From: Bradyrhizobium sp. ISRA464
Lineage (GTDB): Bacteria; Pseudomonadota; Alphaproteobacteria; Rhizobiales; Xanthobacteraceae
Length of the DNA: 64,000 bases
NCBI RefSeq assembly: GCF_029910095.1
Contig: NZ_CP094526.1
Location: 5,394,001 to 5,458,000, forward strand
Direction of reading: 5' to 3'
Shown in pieces: positions 33,387 through 41,934 of this stretch. Within the stretch, counting starts at the first letter, position 1. Each line of letters begins with the position of its first letter. The translations under genes and the position numbers were made by a program. Below the pieces are notes generated by a model. That model searched no databases. It saw only the letters and a list, made by a program, of their open reading frames with translations, and had not been told where the DNA came from.

Positions 33387-34787
33387 CTATTTGGCGTCCG
33401 CGAAGGCCGCGAGAATCCGCGCCCAAGAGCGGATGCCCTTGTGGAAGCTCTTGAGGTCATACTTCTCGTTCGGCGAATGGATGTTGTCGTCGTCGAGGCC
33501 GAAGCCGACCAGCACGCTGTCGAGCCCGAGCGTGCGCTTGAAGTCGGCGACGATCGGGATCGAGGCGCCGGAGCCGATCAGGAGCGCCTCCTTGCCCCAT
33601 TCGTCGGTCAGCGCACGCCGGGCGGCCGCGAGCGGCTTCATGTTCCAATCGAGCGCGATCGCCGGCGCGCCGGCATGGTCGATGAACTCGACCTTGCAGT
33701 CCGCCGGCACGCGCGCCCTGACGTAGTCGCGGAACGCCTGCCGGATCTTCTCCGGGTCTTGTCCCTCGACCAGGCGGAACGAGACTTTCGCCGATGCCTC
33801 CGCCGGGATCACCGTCTTCGAGCCCTCGCCGGTGTAGCCGCCGACGATGCCGTTGACGTCGCAGGTCGGACGCGAGGAAACCTGCTCGATCAGGAGCCTG
33901 TCCTTCTCGCCGGCCGGCACCGAGAGGCCGATCGGCTTGAGGAAGCTTTCCGGCGTCAGATTGAGCTGCTTCCATTGCGCCAGGATGTCCGGCGGCAGAT
34001 CCTTCACGCCGTCGTAGAAGCCGGGAATGGTGATGTGACCGTTCTCGTCATGCAGGCCGCCGAGAATGCGCGTCAGCACGCGGATCGGATTCTGCGCACC
34101 GCCGCCGAACACACCGGAATGCAGGTCGCGATTGGCGGCCTTGATCTTGACCTCGTCATACACCAGTCCGCGCAACGAGGTCGTGATCGCCGGCGTGTTC
34201 GGATCCCACATGCCGGTGTCGCAGACCAGCGCGAAGTCGGCCTTCAGCTCGGCCTTGTTCGCCTCCAGGAACGGCACGAAGTTCTTCGAGCCGACCTCTT
34301 CCTCGCCCTCGATGATGACGGTGATGTCGACCGGCAACGACCCCGTCACCGTCTTCCAAGCGCGGCACGCCTCGATGAAGGTCATCAGCTGACCCTTGTC
34401 GTCCTCGGCGCCGCGCGCGACGATGATCTTGCGGCCGTCGGCGTGGTCGGTGACCACAGGCTCGAACGGCGGACGATGCCAGAGATTCAGGGGATCGACC
34501 GGCTGGACGTCGTAATGGCCGTAGAACAGCACATGCGGGCGCCCGTCGGTGCTGCCGGTGAACTTGCCGACCACGGCCGGATGGCCCGCGGTCGGCCGCA
34601 CCTCGGCCTGGAAGCCGAGCGTTGCGAGATCCGCGGCGAGATGATTGGCGGCCGCCTTGCAGTCCTTGGCGAAGGCCGGATCGGCCGAGATTGACTTGAC
34701 CCTCAGAAGCGTGAACAGCCGCTCGAGACTGTTGTCGAAATCGGCATCGATGCGGTCGAGGACCGGCTGCAGCTTGACGTTGGACAT
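33387..34787 (-). CDS. M20 family metallopeptidase (dipeptidase-like)
   Basis: A 466-residue zinc peptidase of the M20/M25/M40 family. Metal ligands occur in VLFYGHYDVQPVDP, GAEDDKGQL (bridging Asp), the catalytic pair in IIEGEEEVGSK, and the last His near FGLDDDNIHSPNEKY. The lid/dimerisation domain is in the middle (about 190-360). It likely cleaves short peptides or N-acyl amino acids in the cytoplasm. The start at ATG 34787 follows AGAGG by nine bases; the frame is open further upstream, to 34847, without support. Confidence 0.93.
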   Translation of the reverse strand: MSNVKLQPVLDRIDADFDNSLERLFTLLRVKSISADPAFAKDCKAAANHLAADLATLGFQAEVRPTAGHPAVVGKFTGSTDGRPHVLFYGHYDVQPVDPLNLWHRPPFEPVVTDHADGRKIIVARGAEDDKGQLMTFIEACRAWKTVTGSLPVDITVIIEGEEEVGSKNFVPFLEANKAELKADFALVCDTGMWDPNTPAITTSLRGLVYDEVKIKAANRDLHSGVFGGGAQNPIRVLTRILGGLHDENGHITIPGFYDGVKDLPPDILAQWKQLNLTPESFLKPIGLSVPAGEKDRLLIEQVSSRPTCDVNGIVGGYTGEGSKTVIPAEASAKVSFRLVEGQDPEKIRQAFRDYVRARVPADCKVEFIDHAGAPAIALDWNMKPLAAARRALTDEWGKEALLIGSGASIPIVADFKRTLGLDSVLVGFGLDDDNIHSPNEKYDLKSFHKGIRSWARILAAFADAK

Positions 34788-34885
34788 CGCGGACATCCTC
34801 TTGGTGAACGTGGCACCGGGTTGTAGCCCGCTGCCCGCCGGAGGCAAAGCGCCGGCCCTTATTCGTGGCGCGCCGGCGCGGGATG

Positions 34886-36499
34886 TTACCTGCGCAACAA
34901 TCCGCCGAGCGCACCGCGCACGATCGCGCGGCCGATCGACCCGCCGACGGAGCCGCCGACCGACTTGCCGAGATCGGCAACCACGCCACCGACCACCCTG
35001 TCCGTGACCGAGCGCGTGACATTGCGCGCGATCACCTGCCCGGTCGACAGCCGGCCACGCTTGACGTTGGTGCCGAAGATCTCGGCGGCGATCGCACCGA
35101 TATGGCCGAGGATGCCGCCGCCCTCCGCGCCTTCCGCCGGCGCCGCCGTTGCGGCGAGCCGCTTCTGGATGATCTCGTAGGCGGATTCGGCGTCGATCGC
35201 GGTGTCGTATTTGCCCTTCACCGGACTTGCATCCATGATCGCCTTGCGCTCCTCGGGCGTGATCGGCCCGATCCGCGCCGATGGCGGCCGGACCAGGATG
35301 CGCTCGACCATCGACGGCGTGCCGCCGCCCTCGAGGAACGACACCAGCGCCTCGCCCTTGCCGAGCTCCATGATCACGCGCGCGGTGTTGAGCTTCGGAT
35401 TGGGGCGGAACGTTTCCGCGGCCGCAGCAACGGCCTTCTGGTCGCGCGGCGTAAAGGCGCGCAGCGCGTGCTGCACGCGGTTGCCGAGCTGCGCCAGCAC
35501 CTTGTCGGGCACGTCGATCGGATTTTGCGTGACGAAATAGACGCCGACGCCCTTGGAGCGGATCAGCCGCACCACCTGCTCGATCTTGTCCATCAGCGCC
35601 TTTGGCGCATCGTTGAACAGCAGATGCGCCTCGTCGAAGAAGAACACCAGCTTCGGCTTCGGCAGGTCGCCGGCTTCCGGCAATTCCTCGAACAATTCCG
35701 AGAGCATCCAGAGCAGGAACGTGGCGTAAAGCCGCGGACTCTGCATCAGCTTGTCGGCGACGAGAATGTTGACCATGCCGCGGCCGTCGCGATCGGTCCG
35801 CATGAAGTCCTTCAGCGTCAGCGCCGGTTCGCCGAAGAATTTCGTGCCGCCCTGGTTCTCGAGCACCAGAAGCTGACGTTGAATGGTGCCGACCGTCGCC
35901 TTGGACACGTTGCCGTAGCTTTGCGCAGCCTTACGGAGCGGCGCCAGCGGATCTTCCTCGTCATCGGCGGCCTTCTTGCTCCCGTCGGGAGCGACCGCAT
36001 CGAGCAGAGCGCGCAGATCCTTCATGTCGATCAGCGTAAGGCCGTTCTCGTCGGCGACACGGAAGGCAACGCTGAGCACGCCTTCCTGCACGTCGTTGAG
36101 ATCGAGCATTCGCGAGAGCAGCAGCGGACCCATTTCGGTGACGGTGGCGCGCACCGGATGCCCCTGCTCGCCGAAAACGTCCCAGAACACGGTCGAGAAC
36201 TGGTCGGGCTGGAAGGTCAGCCCCATCTCCTGGGCGCGCTTGACAATGAAGTCCTTGGCCTCGCCGACTTCGGAGATGCCGGAAAGATCGCCCTTGATAT
36301 CGGCCGCGAAGACCGGGACTCCGGCGCGCGCAAAGCCCTCCGCCATGACTTGAAGCGAGACGGTCTTGCCGGTTCCCGTCGCACCGGTCACGAGGCCGTG
36401 CCGGTTGGCCAGCGCGAGCGTCAGCCACGCTGTCTCGTCACCCTTGCCGATAAAAATCTTCTCGTCGGTATCGGCCAGCTTGTTGTCGGAAGTCGCCAT
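34886..36499 (-). CDS. HerA-like ATPase/helicase, DUF853 family
   Basis: A 537-residue FtsK/HerA-type ATPase. Walker A is GATGTGKT at 39-46, Walker B is LVFFFDE at 284-290 followed by AHLLF. Other blocks are QGGTKFFGEPALTLKDFMRT and FVTQNPIDVPDKVLAQLGNR (sensor and arginine-finger region). The C-terminal 90 residues are Gly/Ala-rich with GGSVGGSIGRAIVRGALGG. DUF853 proteins resemble HerA, which works with NurA in archaea, but their bacterial function is not settled. The start at ATG 36499 has AGAGA upstream. No nuclease partner is adjacent. Confidence 0.88.
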   Translation of the reverse strand: MATSDNKLADTDEKIFIGKGDETAWLTLALANRHGLVTGATGTGKTVSLQVMAEGFARAGVPVFAADIKGDLSGISEVGEAKDFIVKRAQEMGLTFQPDQFSTVFWDVFGEQGHPVRATVTEMGPLLLSRMLDLNDVQEGVLSVAFRVADENGLTLIDMKDLRALLDAVAPDGSKKAADDEEDPLAPLRKAAQSYGNVSKATVGTIQRQLLVLENQGGTKFFGEPALTLKDFMRTDRDGRGMVNILVADKLMQSPRLYATFLLWMLSELFEELPEAGDLPKPKLVFFFDEAHLLFNDAPKALMDKIEQVVRLIRSKGVGVYFVTQNPIDVPDKVLAQLGNRVQHALRAFTPRDQKAVAAAAETFRPNPKLNTARVIMELGKGEALVSFLEGGGTPSMVERILVRPPSARIGPITPEERKAIMDASPVKGKYDTAIDAESAYEIIQKRLAATAAPAEGAEGGGILGHIGAIAAEIFGTNVKRGRLSTGQVIARNVTRSVTDRVVGGVVADLGKSVGGSVGGSIGRAIVRGALGGLLRR

Positions 36500-36825
36500 C
36501 GCTTGGTCTCTTCGCAAAGATAGATCGGCCTCGGTTGCCGAACCCACAGCAATCATATTGCATCTTGCCGGTCGAATGAAACTGTCAGTGTGCGCTGACA
36601 TACATTGTCGCTCCGAGGTTCCTCATACTTTCTTCCCTGTCGCGCGAAGAAAACGAGTGCGCATTGCGACAAGATGGCGTGAATCCGGCGCTCACTCTTG
36701 CATCGGTGCAACACTTGCAATGCGATCGAAAACTGAACGGCGCGGATCGCTTGTATTTCGTGGCACAGACGCTCAAGATGAATTGTTAATAAATATCCGG
36801 CAAGAACCGGATGAGGCGGGGCAAG
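36500..36825. other. Divergent intergenic region with a hairpin over the next start
   Basis: This 326-base gap lies between the HerA-like gene and a plus-strand gene. It is AT-richer near 36780-36800. At its right end ATCCGG (36795-36800) and CCGGAT (36807-36812) form a six-base stem just before the likely ATG at 36826 and across an alternative ATG at 36811. No gene is seen. Confidence 0.5.
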
Positions 36826-37191
36826 ATGGACGAACTGGTTGGACGGCTGGCCGCGAAGGCCGGCATCGATGGCGCTGTCGCTGAAAAAACCATCGGCATC
36901 GTTCTGGGTTTCCTCCGTAACGAGGGACCTTCCGACAAAGTCCAGGCTCTCATCGACCAAATCCCCGGCGCCGAAGCGGCAATCGCCGCCTCCAACAACA
37001 GCGGTGGTCTATCGCGGTTGATGGGCGGCGGACTGATGGCCGTCGGCACCCGACTCATGGCGCTCGGCTTGAGCATGAGCGAGATTCAGAAAATCGCGCG
37101 TGAACTTTTCGTGTTCGGTCGCGACAAAATCGGAGCTGATCAAATGGGCGAGATCATTTCGGGGACGCCGGGCCTTAGCCAATTTGCCTGA
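36826..37191 (+). CDS. Small helical protein, DUF2267/DUF2780-like
   Basis: A 121-residue protein with a helical N-terminal half (LVGRLAAKAGIDGAVAEKTI, VLGFLRNEGPSDKVQALIDQ), a glycine-rich turn SGGLSRLMGGGLMAVG and a C-terminal helix pair. The spacing of helices resembles DUF2267/DUF2780-type proteins; the assignment is from pattern only. ATG 36826 is preceded by GAGGCGGGG; an ATG at 36811 is also in frame. It is followed by DUF4332 after 52 bases. Confidence 0.7.
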   Translation: MDELVGRLAAKAGIDGAVAEKTIGIVLGFLRNEGPSDKVQALIDQIPGAEAAIAASNNSGGLSRLMGGGLMAVGTRLMALGLSMSEIQKIARELFVFGRDKIGADQMGEIISGTPGLSQFA

Positions 37192-37243
37192 AGCACGTCT
37201 CACGCCTTGCGGATACGCTCCCTTCTACCTGCACACGAGTATC

Positions 37244-37651
37244 ATGACATACCCCCTCTCCGAGATCGACGGCCTGTCCCCCTATTGCGCAGCAAAACTG
37301 AAATCACAGGGTATCCGCACGACCGAAGCGCTGCTTGAAGCCGCCCGCACCGTCAAGGGACGCAAGGCGCTCGCGGCCAAGACCGGGATCAGCGAACAGC
37401 AATTGCTCGAGTGGGCCAACATCTCCGACTACATGCGGATTCCGGGTATGGGCAGGGCGAAAGTCGGCCTGATGCGCGCCGCCGGTGTCACCACGGTGCG
37501 CGAGCTCGCGCACCGCAATCCGTCGCGGCTGGCTCAGAGCATGAAGGACGCCAACCTCAAGCGGAAGCTCGTCCGCGTCATGCCGTCCGAGAAGTCGGTC
37601 GAGTTGCTCATCGAACAGGCGCGCAAGCTGCCTCCCAAGATCACCTACTAG
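37244..37651 (+). CDS. DUF4332 helix-hairpin-helix protein
   Basis: A 135-residue protein with paired helix-hairpin-helix-like segments: IDGLSPYCAAKLKSQGIRTT, LEWANISDYMRIPGMGRAKV and LMRAAGVTTVRELAHRNPSR. This is the DUF4332 pattern, suggestive of DNA binding or a structural role in nucleic-acid proteins, but no function has been shown. It stands between the DUF2267-like gene and folP. The start ATG at 37244 fits the family N-terminus. Confidence 0.82.
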   Translation: MTYPLSEIDGLSPYCAAKLKSQGIRTTEALLEAARTVKGRKALAAKTGISEQQLLEWANISDYMRIPGMGRAKVGLMRAAGVTTVRELAHRNPSRLAQSMKDANLKRKLVRVMPSEKSVELLIEQARKLPPKITY

Positions 37652-37738
37652 CCCGCCTGAAGGCTCCAGGTCGCCGCCGGCGCCAGCCTTGCTTCGCCAT
37701 GCCTTGACTTGCCGGCGCTGTCAGCGCAAAGCGACCGC

Positions 37739-38599
37739 ATGATGGCGACCAAGCCCATATCGTCAGCCGCAGCCGGCCCGGCCGGACGCGCGCTGCTGCC
37801 GACGTTGCTGTCCAAGCCCTATCCGGCCGTGATGGGCATATTGAACGTGACGCCGGATTCATTCTCGGACGGAGGGCAGTTCATCGCGCCCGAGCAGGCG
37901 CTGGCGCAGGCCCGCAAGCTGGTCGCTGACGGCGCCGACATCATCGACATCGGCGCGGAGTCGACCCGCCCCTACGGCTCCCAACAACCAGTCTCGGCGG
38001 ACGACGAGTTGAAACGGCTGAAGCCGGTGCTGGCCGACGTCATCGCGCTCGGCGTACCGGTCTCGATCGACAGCATGAAGTCGGAGGTCGTGGCCTGGGC
38101 GCTGGACCAGGGCGCCGCGATCGCCAATGACGTCTGGGGCCTGCAGCGCGATAGCGGCATGGCCCCCCTCGTCGCCGCACGCGGCGTGCCCGTGATCATC
38201 ATGCACAATCGCGAGCAGGCCGATCCGGCGATCGACATCATGCATGATATTGCGGCCTTCTTCACCCGCTCGCTCGACATTGCGGCCGGCGCCGGCATTG
38301 CGTCCGACCAGATCGTGCTCGATCCCGGCATCGGCTTCGGCAAGACGCAGGAGCAGAGCATGACGGTGCTGGCGCGGCTTTCCGAGCTCGACGCGTTCCG
38401 CCTGCCCGTGCTGGTCGGCGCGTCGCGCAAGCGCTTCATCAGCACGGTTGTGCCGTCGGAGCCGCGCGAGCGGATCGGCGGCTCGATCGCGGCGCATCTG
38501 ATCGCCGCGCAGAATGGCGCCCGCATCATCCGCGCGCATGACGTCGCGGAAACCGTTCAGGCGCTGCGGGTGGCTGCAGCAATCAAGGGACAGCAATGA
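37739..38599 (+). CDS. folP: Dihydropteroate synthase
   Basis: FolP condenses 6-hydroxymethyl-7,8-dihydropterin pyrophosphate with p-aminobenzoate in folate synthesis and is the target of sulfonamides. Signature blocks are GILNVTPDSFSDGG at 33-46 and DIGAESTRPYG at about 70-80, then LDPGIGFGKTQEQ. The product is 286 residues. The ATG at 37739 is followed directly by another; both give a normal N-terminus. It is the first gene of folP-folB-folK, overlapping folB by four bases (ATGA). Confidence 0.95.
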   Translation: MMATKPISSAAAGPAGRALLPTLLSKPYPAVMGILNVTPDSFSDGGQFIAPEQALAQARKLVADGADIIDIGAESTRPYGSQQPVSADDELKRLKPVLADVIALGVPVSIDSMKSEVVAWALDQGAAIANDVWGLQRDSGMAPLVAARGVPVIIMHNREQADPAIDIMHDIAAFFTRSLDIAAGAGIASDQIVLDPGIGFGKTQEQSMTVLARLSELDAFRLPVLVGASRKRFISTVVPSEPRERIGGSIAAHLIAAQNGARIIRAHDVAETVQALRVAAAIKGQQ

Positions 38600-38976
38600 C
38601 CGATACGATCTTCATCACCGGGATCGTCATCCATGCCCGTCATGGCGTGATGGAACATGAGACCGAGGTTGGGCAACGTTTCGTCATCGATCTCGAGCTC
38701 TATACCGATCTCTCGGAGTCCTCGCGCACCGACCGCCTTTCCGACACCGTCTCCTATTCCAACGTGGTGGCGACCGCGACGTCGGCGTTCAAGGACACGA
38801 ACTACAAGCTCTTGGAGCGCGCCGCCGGTGCGGTGGCCGACGACATCCTCAGTGCATTCCCGCGCATCAGGGCCGTCAAGGTCACCGTCCACAAGCCGCA
38901 CGCCCCGATCGCCGCGATCTTCGACGATGTCGGCGTGGTGCTGACGCGCTCACGGCATCCGCCGTCCCATGGCTAG
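38596..38976 (+). CDS. folB: Dihydroneopterin aldolase
   Basis: FolB cleaves dihydroneopterin to the hydroxymethyl pterin substrate of FolK. The 126-residue protein shows IFITGIVIHARHGVMEHETE and RFVIDLELYTDLSESSRTD with the catalytic Glu/Lys region (YKLLERAAGAVADDIL). Its ATG overlaps the folP stop (ATGA) and its end overlaps folK by eight bases, so the three folate enzymes are made in balance. Confidence 0.94.
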   Translation: MTDTIFITGIVIHARHGVMEHETEVGQRFVIDLELYTDLSESSRTDRLSDTVSYSNVVATATSAFKDTNYKLLERAAGAVADDILSAFPRIRAVKVTVHKPHAPIAAIFDDVGVVLTRSRHPPSHG

Positions 38977-39460
38977 CGTCCTGATCGCGCTCGGGGGCAA
39001 TGTCGGCGACGTCCGCACGACATTCCGCAAGGCCATCGCCAATATCTGCGGCATGGCGCAGGCCGCCCTGCTGGCGCGCTCGTCGGACTATTCGACGCCG
39101 CCCTGGGGAGAGGAGCAGCAGCAAAGCTTCATCAATGCCTGCATAGAGATCGAGACCAGCCTCGATCCGCATGCGCTGCTGTTCACGCTGCACAAGATCG
39201 AGACCAGGTTCGGCCGCGACCGCGCCAACGAGCGGCGCTGGGGGCCGCGCACCCTCGACCTCGACCTGATCGCCTATGACGACGTCAAGCTGGACAAGCC
39301 GGAACTGACCCTGCCGCACCCGCGCCTGTTCGAGCGCGCTTTCGTGCTGGTGCCGCTGGCCGAGATCGTTCCCGATCGCCTGATCTCCGGCCGCCGTGTC
39401 GCCGACGCGCTGGCCCAGGTTTCCGCCGACGGTATTTTCCGTCTGCCGAACCTCGATTAA
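38969..39460 (+). CDS. folK: 2-amino-4-hydroxy-6-hydroxymethyldihydropteridine pyrophosphokinase
   Basis: FolK activates the pterin alcohol with a pyrophosphate from ATP. The 163-residue protein begins MASVLIALGGNVGDV, the ALGxNxGD motif, and contains RWGPRTLDLDLIAYDD, the ATP/Mg motif with its paired aspartates. It is last in folP-folB-folK; 105 bases separate it from mutA. Confidence 0.94.
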   Translation: MASVLIALGGNVGDVRTTFRKAIANICGMAQAALLARSSDYSTPPWGEEQQQSFINACIEIETSLDPHALLFTLHKIETRFGRDRANERRWGPRTLDLDLIAYDDVKLDKPELTLPHPRLFERAFVLVPLAEIVPDRLISGRRVADALAQVSADGIFRLPNLD

Positions 39461-39565
39461 GGTCCAATATCCCCAAAACAACTGTTTGGCTTGGCCGCGC
39501 ACCCGTGGCAATTTCCGGCCAAATCAGGAGGCCCTCGCAGGGCTGGCGAAGGATATATTGGGCGG

Positions 39566-41440
39566 ATGACGACCACGACTGACGATTTGCGGCTGGCAGC
39601 GGATTTTCAACCAGCAACCTATGAGGACTGGCGCAAGCTGGTCGACGGCGTGCTGAAGGGTGCGCCGTTCGAGAAACTGGTCGGCAAGACCTATGACGGA
39701 CTGAAGATCGATCCGATCTATCGCCGCGCCACCAACACCGGCCCGATCGCCGGCCGCGCAGCCGTGGCCCCCTGGCGGATCCTGCAACGGATCGACCATC
39801 CCGATGCCGCGCAGGCCAACGTGCAGGCGCTGCACGATCTCGAGAACGGGGCGACCGGCCTCGAATTCGAATTCGCAGGTGGTCCCGGCGCGCGCGGCTT
39901 CGGCCTCGCCGACGCCAGCAAGCAGACATTGGCCAAGGTTTGCGACGGCATCCATCTAGACGCCGGCATCATGATCGCGCTCAACCCAGTGATCGGACGC
40001 GAGAACGCCGGCGAAACGTTTGCCGACGTCGTGGAAGCCCGCAAGATCGATCCGGCCAAGCTCGACCTTCACTTCAACTATCAGGCGCTCAGCACGGTCG
40101 CGGTGCGTGGCGCCGCGGCTGCCGCTTGGGCCGATTACGAGCAGCCGTTCGGCAAGGTCGTCAACGGCCTGATCAAGCGCGGCTTCAAGGGACCGTTCGT
40201 GCTGGCCGACGGCCGTCCGGTTCACGACGCCGGCGGTTCCGACGTGCAGGAGCTCGCTTTCACGCTTGCGGTGGCGCTCGCCTATCTGCGCATGCTGGAA
40301 GCGGCTGGCATCGATCTCGATGCGGCGCGCGCCGCAATCTCGTTCCGGCTCAGCGCCGACGCCGACCAGTTCCTGACGCTGGCGAAATTCCGCGCGCTGC
40401 GGCGGCTGTGGGCACGGGTCGAGCAGGCCTGCGGGCTTGCGCCGAAGCCGATCTTCGTCAACGCGCAGACCGCGTGGCGCATGCTGACCCAGCGCGACGC
40501 CAATGTGAACATGCTGCGCGCGACCATGGCGACGTTTGCGGCCGGCCTCGGCGGCGCGAATGCGATCACCGTGCTGCCGCATACTCTGGCGCTCGGTTTG
40601 CCCGACGAGTTCGCCCGGCGCGTGGCGCGCAACACGCAACTGGTCCTGCTTGACGAAGCAAACCTCGCAAAGGTCTCCGATCCCGCGGCGGGCTCCGGCG
40701 GCATCGAGACGCTGACGTCGCAGCTTTGCGAAGCGGCCTGGGCGATGTTCCAGGAGATCGAGAAGGCCGGCGGCGTCTTCGCTGCGCTCCAGCTAGGCCT
40801 GATCCAGAACAAGGTCGCCGCGACCCGCACGGCACGCGAAGCCAACGTTGCGAAACGCCGCGACGTGCTGACCGGCGCCAGCGAGTTCCCGAACCTGCAT
40901 GAGGCCGACATCGCGGTGCTGGACGTGAAACCTTCAGTCCCGATCGCCCCGGCCGATGCGACGATCAAGTTCGACGCACTGGCGCCGACGCGCCTTGCCG
41001 AACCGTTCGAAGCGCTGCGCGACAGGTCGGATGCGGCGCTGAACGCGAAGGGTGCGCGGCCAAAGATCTTCCTTGCCAATCTCGGCACAGCGGCGGATTT
41101 CACCGCACGCGCCACCTTTGCCAAGAGCTTCTTCGAGACCGGCGGCATCGAGGCGATCGACAGCGAGGGCTTTGCCGACGCGGCGGCGCTGGCCACGGCC
41201 TTCAAGGCCTCCGGCGCGGCAATGGCCTGCATCTGCTCCTCGGACAAGGTTTATGCCGACCGTGCGGCTGATGCCGCCAGGGCCCTTCACGGAGCCGGAG
41301 CGAAGCATATCTATCTAGCGGGACGGCCCGGCGACCAGGAAGCGGCATTGCGGACGGCCGGCATTGGTGAGTTCGTCTTCGCCGGCGGCGACGCGCTGGC
41401 GACATTGCGCGACGCCTATCGGCGGCTGGAGCAAGCATGA
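39566..41440 (+). CDS. mutA: Methylmalonyl-CoA mutase small (beta) subunit
   Basis: MutA is the non-catalytic partner of MutB in the heterodimeric adenosylcobalamin-dependent mutase that interconverts (R)-methylmalonyl-CoA and succinyl-CoA. The 624-residue protein has the TIM-barrel region (about 30-480) with RATNTGPIAGRAAVAPWRIL and LANLGTAADFTARATFAKSF in the C-terminal flavodoxin-like part; the B12-binding DxHxxG is absent, as expected. I chose ATG 39566; the frame is open to 39491 but the extension is unlike the family. A GFA gene overlaps its stop. Confidence 0.93.
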   Translation: MTTTTDDLRLAADFQPATYEDWRKLVDGVLKGAPFEKLVGKTYDGLKIDPIYRRATNTGPIAGRAAVAPWRILQRIDHPDAAQANVQALHDLENGATGLEFEFAGGPGARGFGLADASKQTLAKVCDGIHLDAGIMIALNPVIGRENAGETFADVVEARKIDPAKLDLHFNYQALSTVAVRGAAAAAWADYEQPFGKVVNGLIKRGFKGPFVLADGRPVHDAGGSDVQELAFTLAVALAYLRMLEAAGIDLDAARAAISFRLSADADQFLTLAKFRALRRLWARVEQACGLAPKPIFVNAQTAWRMLTQRDANVNMLRATMATFAAGLGGANAITVLPHTLALGLPDEFARRVARNTQLVLLDEANLAKVSDPAAGSGGIETLTSQLCEAAWAMFQEIEKAGGVFAALQLGLIQNKVAATRTAREANVAKRRDVLTGASEFPNLHEADIAVLDVKPSVPIAPADATIKFDALAPTRLAEPFEALRDRSDAALNAKGARPKIFLANLGTAADFTARATFAKSFFETGGIEAIDSEGFADAAALATAFKASGAAMACICSSDKVYADRAADAARALHGAGAKHIYLAGRPGDQEAALRTAGIGEFVFAGGDALATLRDAYRRLEQA

Positions 41441-41907
41441 CGGCTGAAGCACCATCAAAACCCGTTCTGACCGGCGGCTGCCAATGCGGCGCCGTCCGCT
41501 TTGCGGTATCGACAGCACCAACCCGGATCAGCATCTGCCACTGCCGGATGTGCCAGAAGGCCTCCGGCGCGCCGTTCGCCTCCTTCGCCGAGGTTGATCG
41601 CAACGATTTCACCTGGACCCGCGGCAAGCCCGCCGCGTTCAGGTCCTCGTCGATCGCCGAGCGCGACTTCTGCGCGGCTTGCGGCACACCCTTGAGCTTC
41701 CGCCGTATCGACGGACCGCGGATCGAGATCATGACCGGCGCCTTCGACCGGCCGGACCGGGTGGTGCCGACGCAGCAATTTGGAAGCGAGTCCCGGCTCG
41801 GCTGGGTGGTTGGTATTGCCAATCTGCCGAGCCAGACCACGATGCAGAATTACGGCCCGGAGAAGATGGCGACCATCGTCAGCCACCAGCATCCGGACCA
41901 TGATTGA
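41437..41907 (+). CDS. GFA (glutathione-dependent formaldehyde-activating) family protein
   Basis: A 156-residue zinc protein of the GFA/CENP-V family. Zinc-binding cysteines are in GGCQCGAVRF, CHCRMCQK and CAACGTPLSF. Named members bind glutathione, but most have no proven activity. It overlaps mutA by four bases (ATGA) and ends 27 bases before mutB, so it is made between the two mutase subunits. This placement suggests a functional link or a simple insertion; neither is shown by the sequence. Confidence 0.9.
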   Translation: MTAEAPSKPVLTGGCQCGAVRFAVSTAPTRISICHCRMCQKASGAPFASFAEVDRNDFTWTRGKPAAFRSSSIAERDFCAACGTPLSFRRIDGPRIEIMTGAFDRPDRVVPTQQFGSESRLGWVVGIANLPSQTTMQNYGPEKMATIVSHQHPDHD

Positions 41908-41934
41908 GGGGCGTCGCAAGACGATCCGAGTGAT

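Noticed and set aside
39461..39565. Cobalamin riboswitch upstream of mutA
   Set aside because: The gap is only 105 bases and shows no B12-box-like sequence.
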